Source: Mycobacterium sp. 050128 (GTDB lineage: Bacteria > Actinomycetota > Actinomycetes > Mycobacteriales > Mycobacteriaceae). From it: a stretch of DNA of 64,000 bases. Each line of letters opens with the position of its first letter. The stretch's first letter is position 1. The stretch is taken from positions 992,001-1,056,000 of the forward strand of contig NZ_JAZGLW010000001.1 of the NCBI RefSeq assembly GCF_036409155.1. The letters are read 5' to 3'. A program made the position numbers and the translations under genes. The notes beneath the pieces were generated by a model. It was not told the origin of the DNA. It did not search any database and saw only the letters and a program-made list of their open reading frames with translations. Below, piece after piece: positions 47,184-55,840 of this stretch.

Positions 47184-48089
47184 TCAAGCCCGGACGGCAC
47201 TGACCAGGGTGTTGCGCGCAATCATCGGTCCCGCTTCGGTGTCCGGGCCGGGGACCGGGCGGCCGACCTGGCGCAGGTAATCGGCCAGCGGGGTGCCGAC
47301 CGCGTTCCAGCCGTGCTGACCGAACCACTCGGTGGCCGGGGCGTGTTGCTCGTTGTAGACCAACTGGAAGAACAGCCGCTTGTCGCCCTGCGCCACGGCC
47401 GCACGCTCTTCTTCGACCGCGGCCTCGAATTCGTCGGCCTGCAGCGGTGCGCCGTCCTCGACCGCGACATGACTGCCGTGTCCGGCCAGGCTGTCGATGC
47501 CGGTGAACAGCTGCTCCTGCGCGGCGGCCGGCAGATAGATCAGCAGACCCTCGGCGATCCACGCCGACGGCTTCGCGGGGTCGAAGCCATTGTCGCGCAA
47601 CGCTTGTGGCCAGTCGTCGCGCAGATCCACGGCGATCTCTCGGCGCTCGGCGCGCGGCTGGTCGCCGTGGCCGGCGAGCACCTCACGCTTGAAATCGAGA
47701 ACCTGCGGGCGATCCAGCTCGAAGATTGTCGTCGCGGCGGGCCAGTCCAGCCGGTAGGCGCGCGAGTCGAGCCCGGCCGCCAGCACGACGATCTGCCGTG
47801 CTCCGGCGTCGGCGGCCCGCAGGAAGTACTCGTCGAAGTACTTCGTGCGAGCGGCCTGGAAGTTCACGAAATGCTCGCCGAAGTCGGCGCTCTTGAGCGG
47901 GTGGTCGGGTTCGTTGCCGTCGAGAACGTCGGCGGACGAACCACCGACGGCACGACAGAAGACCTCCGCATACGGGTCCAGGGCCAGCGGGTTGGGCTTC
48001 TGCGCCTCCAGCGCCCGCGCGGTCGCTACGAATAACGCCGTCGATCCGACGCTCGTTGTGATGTCCCAGGTGTCACCTTCGCTACGCAC
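47184..48089 (-). CDS. SAM-dependent methyltransferase of the LCM-like family (Rv0281-like)
   Basis: A 301-residue methyltransferase of the mycobacterial family that resembles leucine carboxyl methyltransferase. The N-terminal [27 protein letters not shown] is a family hallmark. The SAM site is [19 protein letters not shown], and [17 protein letters not shown] supplies the ribose-binding acid. [19 protein letters not shown] is motif IV. Natural substrates are largely unknown. Start is GTG 48089. Rv0281 holds the place just before eccA3 in M. tuberculosis; here a PPE gene is inserted between. Confidence 0.9.
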   Translation of the reverse strand: MRSEGDTWDITTSVGSTALFVATARALEAQKPNPLALDPYAEVFCRAVGGSSADVLDGNEPDHPLKSADFGEHFVNFQAARTKYFDEYFLRAADAGARQIVVLAAGLDSRAYRLDWPAATTIFELDRPQVLDFKREVLAGHGDQPRAERREIAVDLRDDWPQALRDNGFDPAKPSAWIAEGLLIYLPAAAQEQLFTGIDSLAGHGSHVAVEDGAPLQADEFEAAVEEERAAVAQGDKRLFFQLVYNEQHAPATEWFGQHGWNAVGTPLADYLRQVGRPVPGPDTEAGPMIARNTLVSAVRA

Positions 48090-48479
48090 TCAATCGACAC
48101 TACGCCGCCGCGCGGAACCGTCCTTTCCCGCTGGGAGCAAAGGACATTGAAGCCAGGACAGCTCACGTTGCTTTCAGGCAGCGGCCTGGTGGACGGTTTG
48201 CTCGCCACGTCGATAGCCGGCCGGATGCAGCAGCTCATTCGGTACCGATGCCAATCAGGCAGGGCCACCCAAATCTTGCGGCCGGCCGCTGTGGATCGGT
48301 CCCATCGCGGACTGGTTAGAGCGTGGACGAGCCGGATGCCTGCCGACGGTCAACGGCCCGGTGAACCGCGCCGACGGGAGGCCTGATGCCCCTCGACGGT
48401 GGTGGGGCAGCGAGCTAGCCTCACGGTAATCGCGCCAGTTGATGCGCGATTCCAAGATCCCGCACGAAGGCGGAGTTAG
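48090..48479. other. divergent intergenic region
   Basis: This is 390 bases between the methyltransferase start and the His-rich protein. Open frames here lack starts and codon bias. The only clear structure is the AATCGCGC/GCGCGATT palindrome at 48428-48451. No Zur-like box was found in it. Confidence 0.5.
48428..48451. promoter_or_regulatory. palindrome before the His-rich gene
   Basis: AATCGCGC (48428-48435) and GCGCGATT (48444-48451) are perfect 8-base arms around CAGTTGAT, 29 bases before ATG 48480. Size and position suit a metal-sensor or other dimeric repressor operator. It does not resemble the Zur boxes nearby. Confidence 0.45.
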
Positions 48480-48779
48480 ATGACGAGCACACTTCACAAC
48501 GAGCACCCCGAACACGATCATGTGCACGGCGAAGGATGCGGGCACGTCGCGGTCCCACACGGAGGTCACATCGACTACGTGCACGACGGTCACATTCATC
48601 GGCAGCACGAGGGTCACTACGACGAATGCGAGCCCTCCGGCCACACCGTGCATGAGCCTCATGATCATGTGCACGGGACGGGATGCGGGCACGTCGCGAT
48701 CCCGCACCGGGATCACGTCGACTACGTGCACGACGGTTGCCGGCACGCCGCCCACGACGACCATTACGACGAGCACTGA
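48480..48779 (+). CDS. small histidine-rich metal-binding-type protein with two repeats
   Basis: A 99-residue protein with more than 20 His. It contains two copies of a unit: HDHVHGEGCGHVAVPHGGH.DYVHDG.IH near residues 12-40 and HDHVHGTGCGHVAIPHRDH.DYVHDG..H near 61-88. Each unit ends with an HYDE-like motif. His, Cys and Asp spacing suggests zinc or another transition metal. Similar short proteins occur in diverse bacteria, but I know of no assigned role. GGCGGAG precedes the ATG. It lies on the strand opposite the PPE genes, its stop 20 bases from the stop of a PPE that also has a His-rich insert. Confidence 0.85.
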   Translation: MTSTLHNEHPEHDHVHGEGCGHVAVPHGGHIDYVHDGHIHRQHEGHYDECEPSGHTVHEPHDHVHGTGCGHVAIPHRDHVDYVHDGCRHAAHDDHYDEH

Positions 48780-48798
48780 CGCCCCAGCGTTACGCGCG

Positions 48799-50385
48799 TT
48801 AGCCGTCGCTGTCTGGCGACCCTTCGCTGCGCTCCAGGCCCCAGCTGCCCGGCAGCATTGGCATATTGGGCCCGCCACCGAATTCACCTTCGGCCAGAGT
48901 TGCCAGGCCCGCCGCGGCTGCAGTTTCCTTGCGTGCCGTACCGACAAACCCAAGATCTCCGGCGCCCCGATCTGACGCCGTCGTCGTCGACTCCTCCCAG
49001 TCCGGGGCGACGTCGACGTTCATGTCCATGTGCTGGTCGCCGTGCCTGCGCTGCCGCACCCGCTGGCGCCGCCGTGGCCGGGCCGCCTCTCGAGCTGCCG
49101 CCGCGGCGGCAGCCGTATCGGGTTCCGGCGCCTTCTTTTTCGCGGCCGCGGCAGCAGCGGCACTCATTCCGCAACCAAACCCGATACCCGGCGGCCCGAC
49201 CGCGTACGGGGGCATGAATCCGCTACTGATGGGCGGCGGGCCGGGCGCTGGACTAGCCACCGCGCTTGCCGCGGCAGCGGGCGCGGGCGCTGGCGCCGAG
49301 ACAGCCGGCGCGGCCGCCGGCGCGGCGATCGGGGTCGATCCGAGCGCCGGCACCAGTCCGGGCGGCGGCGGAGCGGTCGGCGCCGGCATGACGGCTGGCT
49401 GAGGGATGTCGGCCAGTCCGGCCAGACCGGCCAAGCCGCCTACGGCCCCGAAGGGGGCAGCCACGATGAGCATCGGCACCAGGAACAACTGCGGCTGGGT
49501 GGGGAGAAAACCAGCGAGCTGGGCTAGGTGAGTCGGCCAATCGAGCAGCACGAGCTCGGTGATGAATTGGAAAGCTGCGGCCGGGTTTTCCTGCAACAAA
49601 GCGCCAAACTGTTGAAAATCTGAGAAGAGTTCGAGCGCCCGCGCCACCCACCACAGGACTTCACCGGGGTTCGTGTAGTCGTGAATGGGCACTCCGTTGA
49701 GAGTCGCCTCGAGGGGATCCCAATCGATTCCGAATAGCCGCAGGATTTGTGCGACGAACCGACTTAACGGGCTGTCAAACCCGTGCTCGTGGCCTTCGTG
49801 GCCGTCGCCTTCCTGGTGATCGTGATCGTCGTCGGTAGCCGCATCGGCGTGCATGATGTGCGGTGCCGGGTCGGTTTGCGGTGTGGCCGCCACTGCCGCA
49901 GTGGAGACGGCTTCATAGGTCGTCATCGTGGTGGCGGCCTGGACCCACATCCGCGCATAGTCGGCCTCGTTGACCGCGATCGGAATCGTATTGATACCAA
50001 AGAAATTCGTCGCCATCAAAGCACCATGGACGACATGGTTGGTGGCCAACTCCGGCAAAGTCGGCATCGCCGCCAACGCCGCGGTATACGCCATACCCGC
50101 CGTCTCGTGCTCGGCGGCCGCCGCGGCACTGTCCACGCTGGCCTTCGTCAACCAGGCCAAGTACGGCGCGTGCGCGGCCACATACGACTCGGCGCTGGCC
50201 CCCTGCCACGCCCCGGCCTGAGTCGAGGCCAACAATGCGCTGAGCTCTTCTGCCGCCGAAGCGTATTCGACACTCATCGAACTCCACGCCGCCGCCGCCG
50301 CGAACATCGACGCCGGCCCCGGACCGCTACCCAACAAAGCCGAGTGCACCTCCGGCGGCGCAGCCATCCACACCGGCGCCGTCAT
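48799..50385 (-). CDS. PPE-PPW protein with a histidine-rich insert
   Basis: A 528-residue PPE-PPW protein. Residues 1 to about 172 are the PPE domain ([24 protein letters not shown] at 58-61). Residues 176-201 hold seven His among Asp and Glu ([20 protein letters not shown] then HEGHEHG), encoded at 49783-49860. The homologue at 50560 has no such His cluster at this place. A hydrophobic segment, an Arg-rich patch, GFVGT and PMLPGSW follow. The start MTAPV (ATG 50385) is chosen by family; a GTG at 50412 would add nine residues. A Zur-like box is 83 bases upstream. Confidence 0.92.
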   Translation of the reverse strand: MTAPVWMAAPPEVHSALLGSGPGPASMFAAAAAWSSMSVEYASAAEELSALLASTQAGAWQGASAESYVAAHAPYLAWLTKASVDSAAAAAEHETAGMAYTAALAAMPTLPELATNHVVHGALMATNFFGINTIPIAVNEADYARMWVQAATTMTTYEAVSTAAVAATPQTDPAPHIMHADAATDDDHDHQEGDGHEGHEHGFDSPLSRFVAQILRLFGIDWDPLEATLNGVPIHDYTNPGEVLWWVARALELFSDFQQFGALLQENPAAAFQFITELVLLDWPTHLAQLAGFLPTQPQLFLVPMLIVAAPFGAVGGLAGLAGLADIPQPAVMPAPTAPPPPGLVPALGSTPIAAPAAAPAVSAPAPAPAAAASAVASPAPGPPPISSGFMPPYAVGPPGIGFGCGMSAAAAAAAKKKAPEPDTAAAAAAAREAARPRRRQRVRQRRHGDQHMDMNVDVAPDWEESTTTASDRGAGDLGFVGTARKETAAAAGLATLAEGEFGGGPNMPMLPGSWGLERSEGSPDSDG

Positions 50386-50416
50386 CCCAAGCCACCGCCC
50401 ACAACCAAACACGACA
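49859..50416 (-). repeat. direct repeat copy 1 (PPE 5' half)
   Basis: This stretch covers the 5' part of the His-insert PPE gene plus about 31 bases upstream. It matches 51614-52171 at an offset of 1755 with only a few differences, so the two PPE genes arose or were homogenised recently. Similarity drops sharply at both ends. Confidence 0.8.
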
Positions 50417-50467
50417 TCACCACAACTCCTCGGCTGAGACGGACTGTAAAGTTGCCGAGGAGCCTAA

Positions 50468-50488
50468 TGAAAATGATTGTCGTTATCA
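50468..50488 (-). promoter_or_regulatory. Zur-like box before the His-insert PPE
   Basis: TGAAAATGATTGTCGTTATC plus A forms an imperfect palindrome (TGA.AA.GA...TC.TT.TCA) 83 bases upstream of ATG 50385. The identical sequence is at 52248-52268. Ends and AT content fit mycobacterial Zur sites. Confidence 0.7.
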
Positions 50489-50559
50489 AGACAGCGTCAA
50501 ACTAGCGATCAGCCCCGCCGATACGGGCATCGCCATTGCCGCTGGTGTTGGCCGTGAGA

Positions 50560-52140
50560 TTACCTACTGTCTTGTGGCCCTTCACTTTCTGCGGCGCCAT
50601 TGCCTGCGTCCCAGGTGCCCGGCACCATCGGCAGCTGTGGGCCACCGCCGAATTTGTCACCGGCCAGCGTGGCCAACCCAGCAGCGGCGGGGCTTTGCAC
50701 GCGCGCGGTGCCCGCGAAACCCAGGTTTCCCGCGCCCCGATCCGACGCCGTCGTCGTCGGCTCCTCCCAGTCCGGGTCGACGTCGACGTTCATGTCCATG
50801 TACTCGTCGCCGTACCCGCGCTGCCGTGACCGCTGGCGCCGCCGCGACCGGGCCTCTTGAGCTGCCGCAGCGGCGGCGGCAGCAGCCGAATCGGGTTCCG
50901 GCGCCTTCTTTTTCGCGGCCGCCGCGGCGGCCGCGCTCATTCCCGAACCCGCCCCGACGCCGGGCGGCGCGACGAAATAGGGCGGCACAAAACCAGGCCC
51001 GGCCGGAGCCGGGGGCGCGGGCGGCGCCGGACTGGCCACGGTACTCGGCGCGGCAGTGGGCGCGGGCGCGGGCGCCGAGGCGGGGACCGCAGCCGGCGCG
51101 GCGATCGGGGTCGACCCGAGCGCCGGCACCAGTCCGGGCGGCGGCGGAGCGGGCGGCGCCGGCAGGACGGCTGGCTGAGGGATTCCGGCCAGTCCGGCCA
51201 GACCGGCCAAGCCGCCGGCGGCCCCAAGCGGCGCAACCGCCGCAATGACCGGAACGAGTAGCAATTGCGGCGTGCTCGATAGCCAGCTGGCGATCTGAGC
51301 GATGTGGGTCGGCCAGTCGACTGACTCGAGGAAGGCGATGTACTGAAAAGCCAAGGCCGGATTTGTCTGCAGGTACTCGCCGAACTGCTCAAAGTCCTCA
51401 AGCAGTTCCAGTGCGCGAACAACCCAGTAGATCAGCTGGCCCGGGTTGGTGTATTCGTCGTACGGGATGCCATTGACAGTCGCTTGGCCGGGATTCCAAT
51501 CGATCCCGAACCACCGCAGAATCTGGGTAAGGAACTGGTTGAACGGGTTGTCGACCGAGGGGTCGGGGAACTCCTCGTCGTCCTGGGCGACTGCGTCGTC
51601 GGCGCGCATGATCTGCGGTGCCGGGTCGGTTTGCGGTGTGGCCGCCACGGCCGCGGTGGAGACGGCTTCATAGGTCGTCATCGTGGTGGCGGCCTGGACC
51701 CACATCCGCGCATAGTCGGCCTCGTTGACCGCGATCGGAATCGTATTGATACCAAAGAAATTCGTCGCCATCAAAGCACCATGGACGACATGGTTGGTGG
51801 CCAACTCCGGCAAAGTCGGCATCGCCGCCAACGCCGCGGTATACGCCATCCCCGCCGTCTCGTGCTCGGCAGCCGCCGCGGCACTGTCCACGCTGGCCTT
51901 CGTCAACCAGGCCAAGTACGGCGCGTGCGCCGCCACATACGACTCGGCGCTGGCCCCCTGCCACGCCCCGGCCTGAGTCGAGGCCAACAATGCGCTGAGC
52001 TCTTCTGCCGCCGAAGCGTATTCGACACTCATCGAACTCCACGCCGCCGCCGCCGCGAACATCGACGCCGGCCCCGGACCGCTACCCAACAAAGCCGAGT
52101 GCACCTCCGGCGGCGCAGCCATCCACACCGGCGCCGTCAT
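50560..52140 (-). CDS. PPE-PPW protein
   Basis: A 526-residue PPE-PPW protein nearly identical to its neighbour over the first 170 residues ([20 protein letters not shown]...). It then diverges: instead of the His-rich insert it has [21 protein letters not shown] middle hydrophobic segment, a long Pro/Ala-rich stretch, the [12 protein letters not shown] patch, GFAGT and PMVPGTW follow. Start ATG 52140 is set by the family N-terminus; the open frame continues to 52293 across the Zur-like box and is not used. There is no PE partner gene adjacent. Confidence 0.92.
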   Translation of the reverse strand: MTAPVWMAAPPEVHSALLGSGPGPASMFAAAAAWSSMSVEYASAAEELSALLASTQAGAWQGASAESYVAAHAPYLAWLTKASVDSAAAAAEHETAGMAYTAALAAMPTLPELATNHVVHGALMATNFFGINTIPIAVNEADYARMWVQAATTMTTYEAVSTAAVAATPQTDPAPQIMRADDAVAQDDEEFPDPSVDNPFNQFLTQILRWFGIDWNPGQATVNGIPYDEYTNPGQLIYWVVRALELLEDFEQFGEYLQTNPALAFQYIAFLESVDWPTHIAQIASWLSSTPQLLLVPVIAAVAPLGAAGGLAGLAGLAGIPQPAVLPAPPAPPPPGLVPALGSTPIAAPAAVPASAPAPAPTAAPSTVASPAPPAPPAPAGPGFVPPYFVAPPGVGAGSGMSAAAAAAAKKKAPEPDSAAAAAAAAAQEARSRRRQRSRQRGYGDEYMDMNVDVDPDWEEPTTTASDRGAGNLGFAGTARVQSPAAAGLATLAGDKFGGGPQLPMVPGTWDAGNGAAESEGPQDSR

Positions 52141-52171
52141 CCCAAGCCACCGCCCACAACCAAACACGACG
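51614..52171 (-). repeat. direct repeat copy 2 (PPE 5' half)
   Basis: Partner of 49859-50416. Identity covers the PPE domain and a short leader. The Zur-like boxes lie outside the long repeat but are themselves the same 21 bases in both promoters, so selection or a longer original duplication is implied. Confidence 0.8.
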
Positions 52172-52247
52172 AACCTGACGCGACATCGCCAGTTGGCAGC
52201 ACGGCAACTCCTCAGGGCTGGAAGATATGAGGTTGCCCAGAGCGTAC

Positions 52248-52268
52248 TGAAAATGATTGTCGTTATCA
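52248..52268 (-). promoter_or_regulatory. Zur-like box before the second PPE
   Basis: Same 21 bases as at 50468-50488, here 108 bases upstream of ATG 52140. Flanking bases differ between the two promoters, which supports conservation by function. Confidence 0.7.
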
Positions 52269-52299
52269 ACAGAGCCTGGTACGCCGGCCCCACGGTGCG

Positions 52300-53208
52300 C
52301 TAGACCAACGGGCGTCCCGTCCGGATCCGGCGGTCCAGATCCCAGAGCATCAGGTTGAACGGGAACTGCCGAATGATCCGCGGCAGCAGGCGATTCACGA
52401 CTCCCAGGACCGACATCAGCCGGTCGAAGCGCCGCTGCTTGGCGGCATCCCACGGCAACCGCATCTCGTCGCGAAACCGTTGCGGCAGAAAGCCGGTGGT
52501 GATCAGCAGGTTGAAGTTCTCCAGCGGTTCGCGCACCCGCCGCGGCAGGCGCACGCCGCGCACCCGGGACACGGCGATCGGATACAGGAACTCGCGAACG
52601 GTGTCGTCGATGTGCACCTTTTCCAGTGACTCCTGCCAGTACTTGTCGAACGCCGCCCGGTCCGCCGGCCACATCTGCGGCGGCACCTGCAAGGTCGTGC
52701 CCAGCGACATGCCGTCGCGGTAGCGCCGGTCGGCGTCCTGCTCGGTCAGCTCGCCGATGAAGGTGCGATAGATGTCGATGCCGCCCTTGTAGATGCACGC
52801 CGCCACCCACAGCTGCAATTCCGGATCGAATGCGTTGTACTGCACCGGGTCACCCGGCCTGGAGTAGACCTCCGCGTGCGAACGATTGACCGCGCGGCGG
52901 TAGGCGGCTTTCTGCTCGTCGGTCCCCGCACTGGCTACCGCGATGTAGGTAAAGGTGGTGCGCGCCCGCTTGATCGGATGACGGTCGATTCGGCCGCTCT
53001 CGACGCGGCTTTCCGCCACGCCGTGGCCGACGCCGGGAACGGACAGCTCCATGATCACGTTGGCCGGACCGGCCAGCAGCGCCACACCCATCAGCGCGTA
53101 GTCGTCGGGGACCAGCCGGCTCCGCCGCCTCGACTGTGGCCGCGGCGGATCGGAGATCGCGCGCTCGACATGGGGAATGAGCTGCTGAACCGTCTCGCGA
53201 ATCGCCAT
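52300..53208 (-). CDS. DUF2236 / MpaB-like oxygenase-domain protein (Rv0276-like)
   Basis: A 302-residue protein of the DUF2236 family, related to latex-clearing rubber oxygenase and fungal MpaB. RTTFTYIAVASAGTDEQKAAYRRAVNRSHAEVYS and DPVQYNAFDPELQLWVAACIYKGGIDIYRTF are family blocks; the His in NRSH is a candidate haem ligand in relatives. No signal peptide. Function in mycobacteria is not established. It is divergent from the TetR gene at 53301 with about 90 bases between. Synteny with Rv0276-Rv0275c supports the call. Confidence 0.88.
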   Translation of the reverse strand: MAIRETVQQLIPHVERAISDPPRPQSRRRSRLVPDDYALMGVALLAGPANVIMELSVPGVGHGVAESRVESGRIDRHPIKRARTTFTYIAVASAGTDEQKAAYRRAVNRSHAEVYSRPGDPVQYNAFDPELQLWVAACIYKGGIDIYRTFIGELTEQDADRRYRDGMSLGTTLQVPPQMWPADRAAFDKYWQESLEKVHIDDTVREFLYPIAVSRVRGVRLPRRVREPLENFNLLITTGFLPQRFRDEMRLPWDAAKQRRFDRLMSVLGVVNRLLPRIIRQFPFNLMLWDLDRRIRTGRPLV

Positions 53209-53244
53209 CCGGAAACCCCTCCGCCGCTCCGTGCGCTAAATGTG

Positions 53245-53255
53245 ACAACGCTTGT
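53245..53255. promoter_or_regulatory. possible TetR half-palindrome
   Basis: ACAA-CGC-TTGT at 53245-53255 is a small palindrome in the divergent promoter region between the DUF2236 and TetR genes. A further GATATTGTC follows. It is short and only suggestive. Confidence 0.3.
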
Positions 53256-53300
53256 TTCCTGATATTGTCGCCGTATCGCGCCGGTGTCAAGATGGTGGTC

Positions 53301-53996
53301 ATGGACCAGACCCCAAGCGAGCGCCCTTACCGCGGCGTCGAGGCCGCGCGGCGACTGGCCGAACGACGGGGCCGGCTGTTGGCCGCAGGCCTGGATCTGC
53401 TGGGGGCAGGCCAGCAGGACGCCTCGGCGTTGACCGTTCGCGCGGTCTGCACCCGCGCGGGCCTGACCCCTCGCTACTTCTACGAAAGCTTCAGCGACAG
53501 GGACGGATTCGTCGGCGCGGTGTTCGACTCGGTGATCGCCGACCTGGCCGCCACCACTCAGGCCGCGGTCGCGGCGGTGCCGATACCCGAACAGTCCCGC
53601 GCCGGCATGGCCAATATCGCGCGGACCATCGCCGAGGATCCCCGGGTCGGGCGGCTGCTGTTCAGCACCCAGCTTGCCGATGCCGTGATCGTGCGCAAGC
53701 GCGCCGAATCCACCGCGCTGTTCGCGATGCTGCTGGGCCAGCACGGCGGCGACATGCTGAAGATGGCGGCCAGCAACAGCATGAAGGCGGGCGCGCACTT
53801 CGCGGTGGGCGGCGTCGGGCAGGTGATCAGCGCCTGGCTGGTCGGCGACGTGGTGCTGGACCCCGATCAACTCGTCGATCAGCTCGCCGGGCTGCTCGAC
53901 GAGCTCGCGCACCCGCGGCTGTACGGCCTTACGGAAACAACGGCACCTGCCACAGCCGCATCCCGGGATCCAGGAGCCACAGCCGCAACATCGTGA
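53301..53996 (+). CDS. TetR-family regulator (Rv0275c-like)
   Basis: A 231-residue TetR-family protein. The DNA-binding domain is RGRLLAAGLDLLGAGQQDASALTVRAVCTRAGLTPRYFYESFSDRDGFVGAVFDSV at about residues 22-77. The remainder is a helical ligand domain. ATGs at 53292 and 53301 are both possible; the second is used here because MDQTPSERPYRG is a normal N-terminus. It is divergent from the DUF2236 gene and likely regulates it. The 3' end overlaps the convergent membrane-protein gene by 68 bases. Confidence 0.88.
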   Translation: MDQTPSERPYRGVEAARRLAERRGRLLAAGLDLLGAGQQDASALTVRAVCTRAGLTPRYFYESFSDRDGFVGAVFDSVIADLAATTQAAVAAVPIPEQSRAGMANIARTIAEDPRVGRLLFSTQLADAVIVRKRAESTALFAMLLGQHGGDMLKMAASNSMKAGAHFAVGGVGQVISAWLVGDVVLDPDQLVDQLAGLLDELAHPRLYGLTETTAPATAASRDPGATAATS

Positions 53997-54480
53997 GCCG
54001 CATGATGCGCTGGGCGCCGCGGATCATGAAAATTGCCAGCGGCACCTCGACGCCCAGTGCGGTCACCACCGACAGCCAGATGTCCTCGGGCCCGGCGGTC
54101 ATCAGGTCGAACCATGCGTCGCAGATCAGCAGCACGCCGGAAGTGAAGGCGGCGAACAGCAATACCTGGCGGCGGAAGTAACCGAAAACCGCCGTCGCCA
54201 CCATGAATCCGACCAACAGGATGTCGAAGCCCACCCAGGTCAGTACCCAATTATGCGCGACATAGCTATCGGGCAGCGTCAGCGCGAGGTAGGCCAGCCA
54301 GGGAATCATCGCGATCGAGCCACCGACCATCAAGCCCAATCGCAGACGTCTTATCCGGGCAATCACCGCCGGGTCGATCACCTCGGACAGCGGTGCCTCC
54401 AGCCGCGCGATCAAATCCCGCCGCTGTGCGGGTGTCAGCGCCGCGATCTGCTCGTCGGTCAAAACGCCGTCCGTCATCAT
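53929..54480 (-). CDS. hypothetical membrane protein with four helices
   Basis: A 183-residue protein. The cytosolic N-terminus (LTDEQIAALTPAQRRDLIARLEAPLSEVIDPAVIARIRRLR) precedes four membrane segments: LGLMVGGSIAMIPWLAYLALTL, VLTWVGFDILLVGFMVATAVFGYF, VLLFAAFTSGVLLICDAWFDL and LSVVTALGVEVPLAIFMI. I do not recognise a named family. Overlap of 68 bases with the convergent TetR gene makes its C-terminal coding region unusual, although the frame remains clean. In the remembered M. tuberculosis order I know of no equivalent here. Confidence 0.78.
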   Translation of the reverse strand: MMTDGVLTDEQIAALTPAQRRDLIARLEAPLSEVIDPAVIARIRRLRLGLMVGGSIAMIPWLAYLALTLPDSYVAHNWVLTWVGFDILLVGFMVATAVFGYFRRQVLLFAAFTSGVLLICDAWFDLMTAGPEDIWLSVVTALGVEVPLAIFMIRGAQRIMRLTMLRLWLLDPGMRLWQVPLFP

Positions 54481-54512
54481 CGACTCCCCCGACTCGGCAA
54501 CGGTTTTGCCGA

Positions 54513-55094
54513 CTAGGTTACGGCGTGCTCCCGGGGTCGCCGGTCAGCCGCCGTCTTGGGAACAGCCTGAGCGTCACTCACGCCGAATTCCTTTACCCAG
54601 CAAGCGAACTCAAGCGTTATTCCGTCAGGGTCCTGGAAGTAGAACGAGCGCACGTAGACGCCGGGATGCAACGTCGCCGAAGCCTGCATCTCGCTCTCGT
54701 CGTGGTTGAGTATCGGGCCGACTCGTACGCCCTTGTCCTTGAGTCGCTGCCGGTAGGCGTCGAACTTCTCGGCCGGGACGTGAAAGGCGAGATGGTTCAT
54801 CGTGCTGACCGCGCTGGTGATGTCCCCGATACCCGGAATCGCGCCGGGCGACGAGAGGCCGGGGACGCGGTCGGGCGCGTCGGCGAACCAGAAGAACGCG
54901 ACACAGTCGCCGTTGCCGGCATCGAAGAAGAAATGCTGGCCGGCGCCGCCCGGTAGATCGAGCGACTTGATCAGCGGCATGCCGAGGATGTTGCTGTAGA
55001 AGTCCACGGTGCGAGCCATGTCCGAACACACCAGCGCAACATGGTTGATTCCGCCGAGTTCGAATTCGGTGTTGGGGTTGTCGGGCTTGATCAT
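54513..55094 (-). CDS. VOC/glyoxalase-fold dioxygenase-like protein (Rv0274-like)
   Basis: A 193-residue vicinal-oxygen-chelate protein. GGINHVALVCSDMARTVDFYSNILGM begins the first beta-alpha-beta-beta module with metal His18. STMNHLAFHVP (His near 100) begins the second, and DPDGITLEFACW supplies the terminal Glu. Two His and one Glu are the standard metal set. Substrate could be an aromatic diol or a toxic aldehyde adduct. It is divergent from the TetR gene across the perfect 30-bp palindrome at 55142-55171, so it is probably under that regulator. Confidence 0.9.
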   Translation of the reverse strand: MIKPDNPNTEFELGGINHVALVCSDMARTVDFYSNILGMPLIKSLDLPGGAGQHFFFDAGNGDCVAFFWFADAPDRVPGLSSPGAIPGIGDITSAVSTMNHLAFHVPAEKFDAYRQRLKDKGVRVGPILNHDESEMQASATLHPGVYVRSFYFQDPDGITLEFACWVKEFGVSDAQAVPKTAADRRPREHAVT

Positions 55095-55141
55095 GTTGCG
55101 GCTCCCCTAGATTCCTGGCGCGTCGGGCCTGGCCAATCAGA

Positions 55142-55171
55142 GAAACTGAATCTAACATCAGATTCAGTTTC
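55142..55171. promoter_or_regulatory. perfect 30-bp palindrome, probable TetR operator
   Basis: GAAACTGAATCT (55142-55153) and AGATTCAGTTTC (55160-55171) are perfect 12-base arms around AACATC. It sits between the divergent VOC and TetR starts (47 and 20 bases away), with GGGAGGA just after it for the TetR gene. Confidence 0.8.
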
Positions 55172-55191
55172 GCTCCAGGGAGGAATATCAG

Positions 55192-55839
55192 GTGTCGATC
55201 GCGGCGGCATCCGACGGTCGGGCCGGCCGGCCGGCCGAATTCCCGACGCACCGCGGCCGTCAGACGCAGGCGGCGATCGACGCGGCCGCGCGAACAGTGA
55301 TCGCGCGCAAGGGAATCCTGGCGACGACGATTGCCGACATCGCCGCCGAAGCCGGCCGCTCGTCGGCATCCTTCTACAACTACTACGACTCCAAAGAGGC
55401 GATGGTCCGGCAGTGGGCGCTGCGCTTTCGTGACGAGGCCAACGAGCGCGCCCGCTCGGTCACCGGGCATGGCCTGTCCAACCAGGAACGTGCCCACGAG
55501 GCGGCCGCGGCGCACTGGAACTCTTATCGCAACCGGCTGGCCGAGGTGATCAGTGTGTCCCAGCTGGCGATGGTCAACGACGACTTCGCACAGTACTGGG
55601 CCGAAATCTGTGATATCCCAATATCTTTCATTGCCGAAACCGTCCGTCGTGCGCAGACCAAGGGGTATTGCCCGGGCGACGATCCACAGCTGATCGCCGA
55701 GGCGATCGTGGCGATGTTCAACCAGTTCTGCTACATCCAGCTCAGTCGATCCACCGACGGGGAACTCGACGACCAGGCCTGCATCCAAACCCTCGCGAAC
55801 ATCTACTACCGGGCGATCTACTCAACGGAAGGTCACTGA
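55192..55839 (+). CDS. TetR-family regulator (Rv0273c-like)
   Basis: A 215-residue TetR protein starting at GTG 55192. The HTH domain is RQTQAAIDAAARTVIARKGILATTIADIAAEAGRSSASFYNYYDSKEAMVRQWAL at about residues 23-77, with the usual FYNYYxSKE recognition end. The C-terminal part is helical. It probably binds the palindrome just upstream and controls itself, the VOC gene and perhaps the downstream hydrolase, dehydrogenase and fadE6, which follow on the same strand with short gaps. This would place it over a catabolic operon. Confidence 0.9.
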   Translation: MSIAAASDGRAGRPAEFPTHRGRQTQAAIDAAARTVIARKGILATTIADIAAEAGRSSASFYNYYDSKEAMVRQWALRFRDEANERARSVTGHGLSNQERAHEAAAAHWNSYRNRLAEVISVSQLAMVNDDFAQYWAEICDIPISFIAETVRRAQTKGYCPGDDPQLIAEAIVAMFNQFCYIQLSRSTDGELDDQACIQTLANIYYRAIYSTEGH

Positions 55840-55840
55840 A

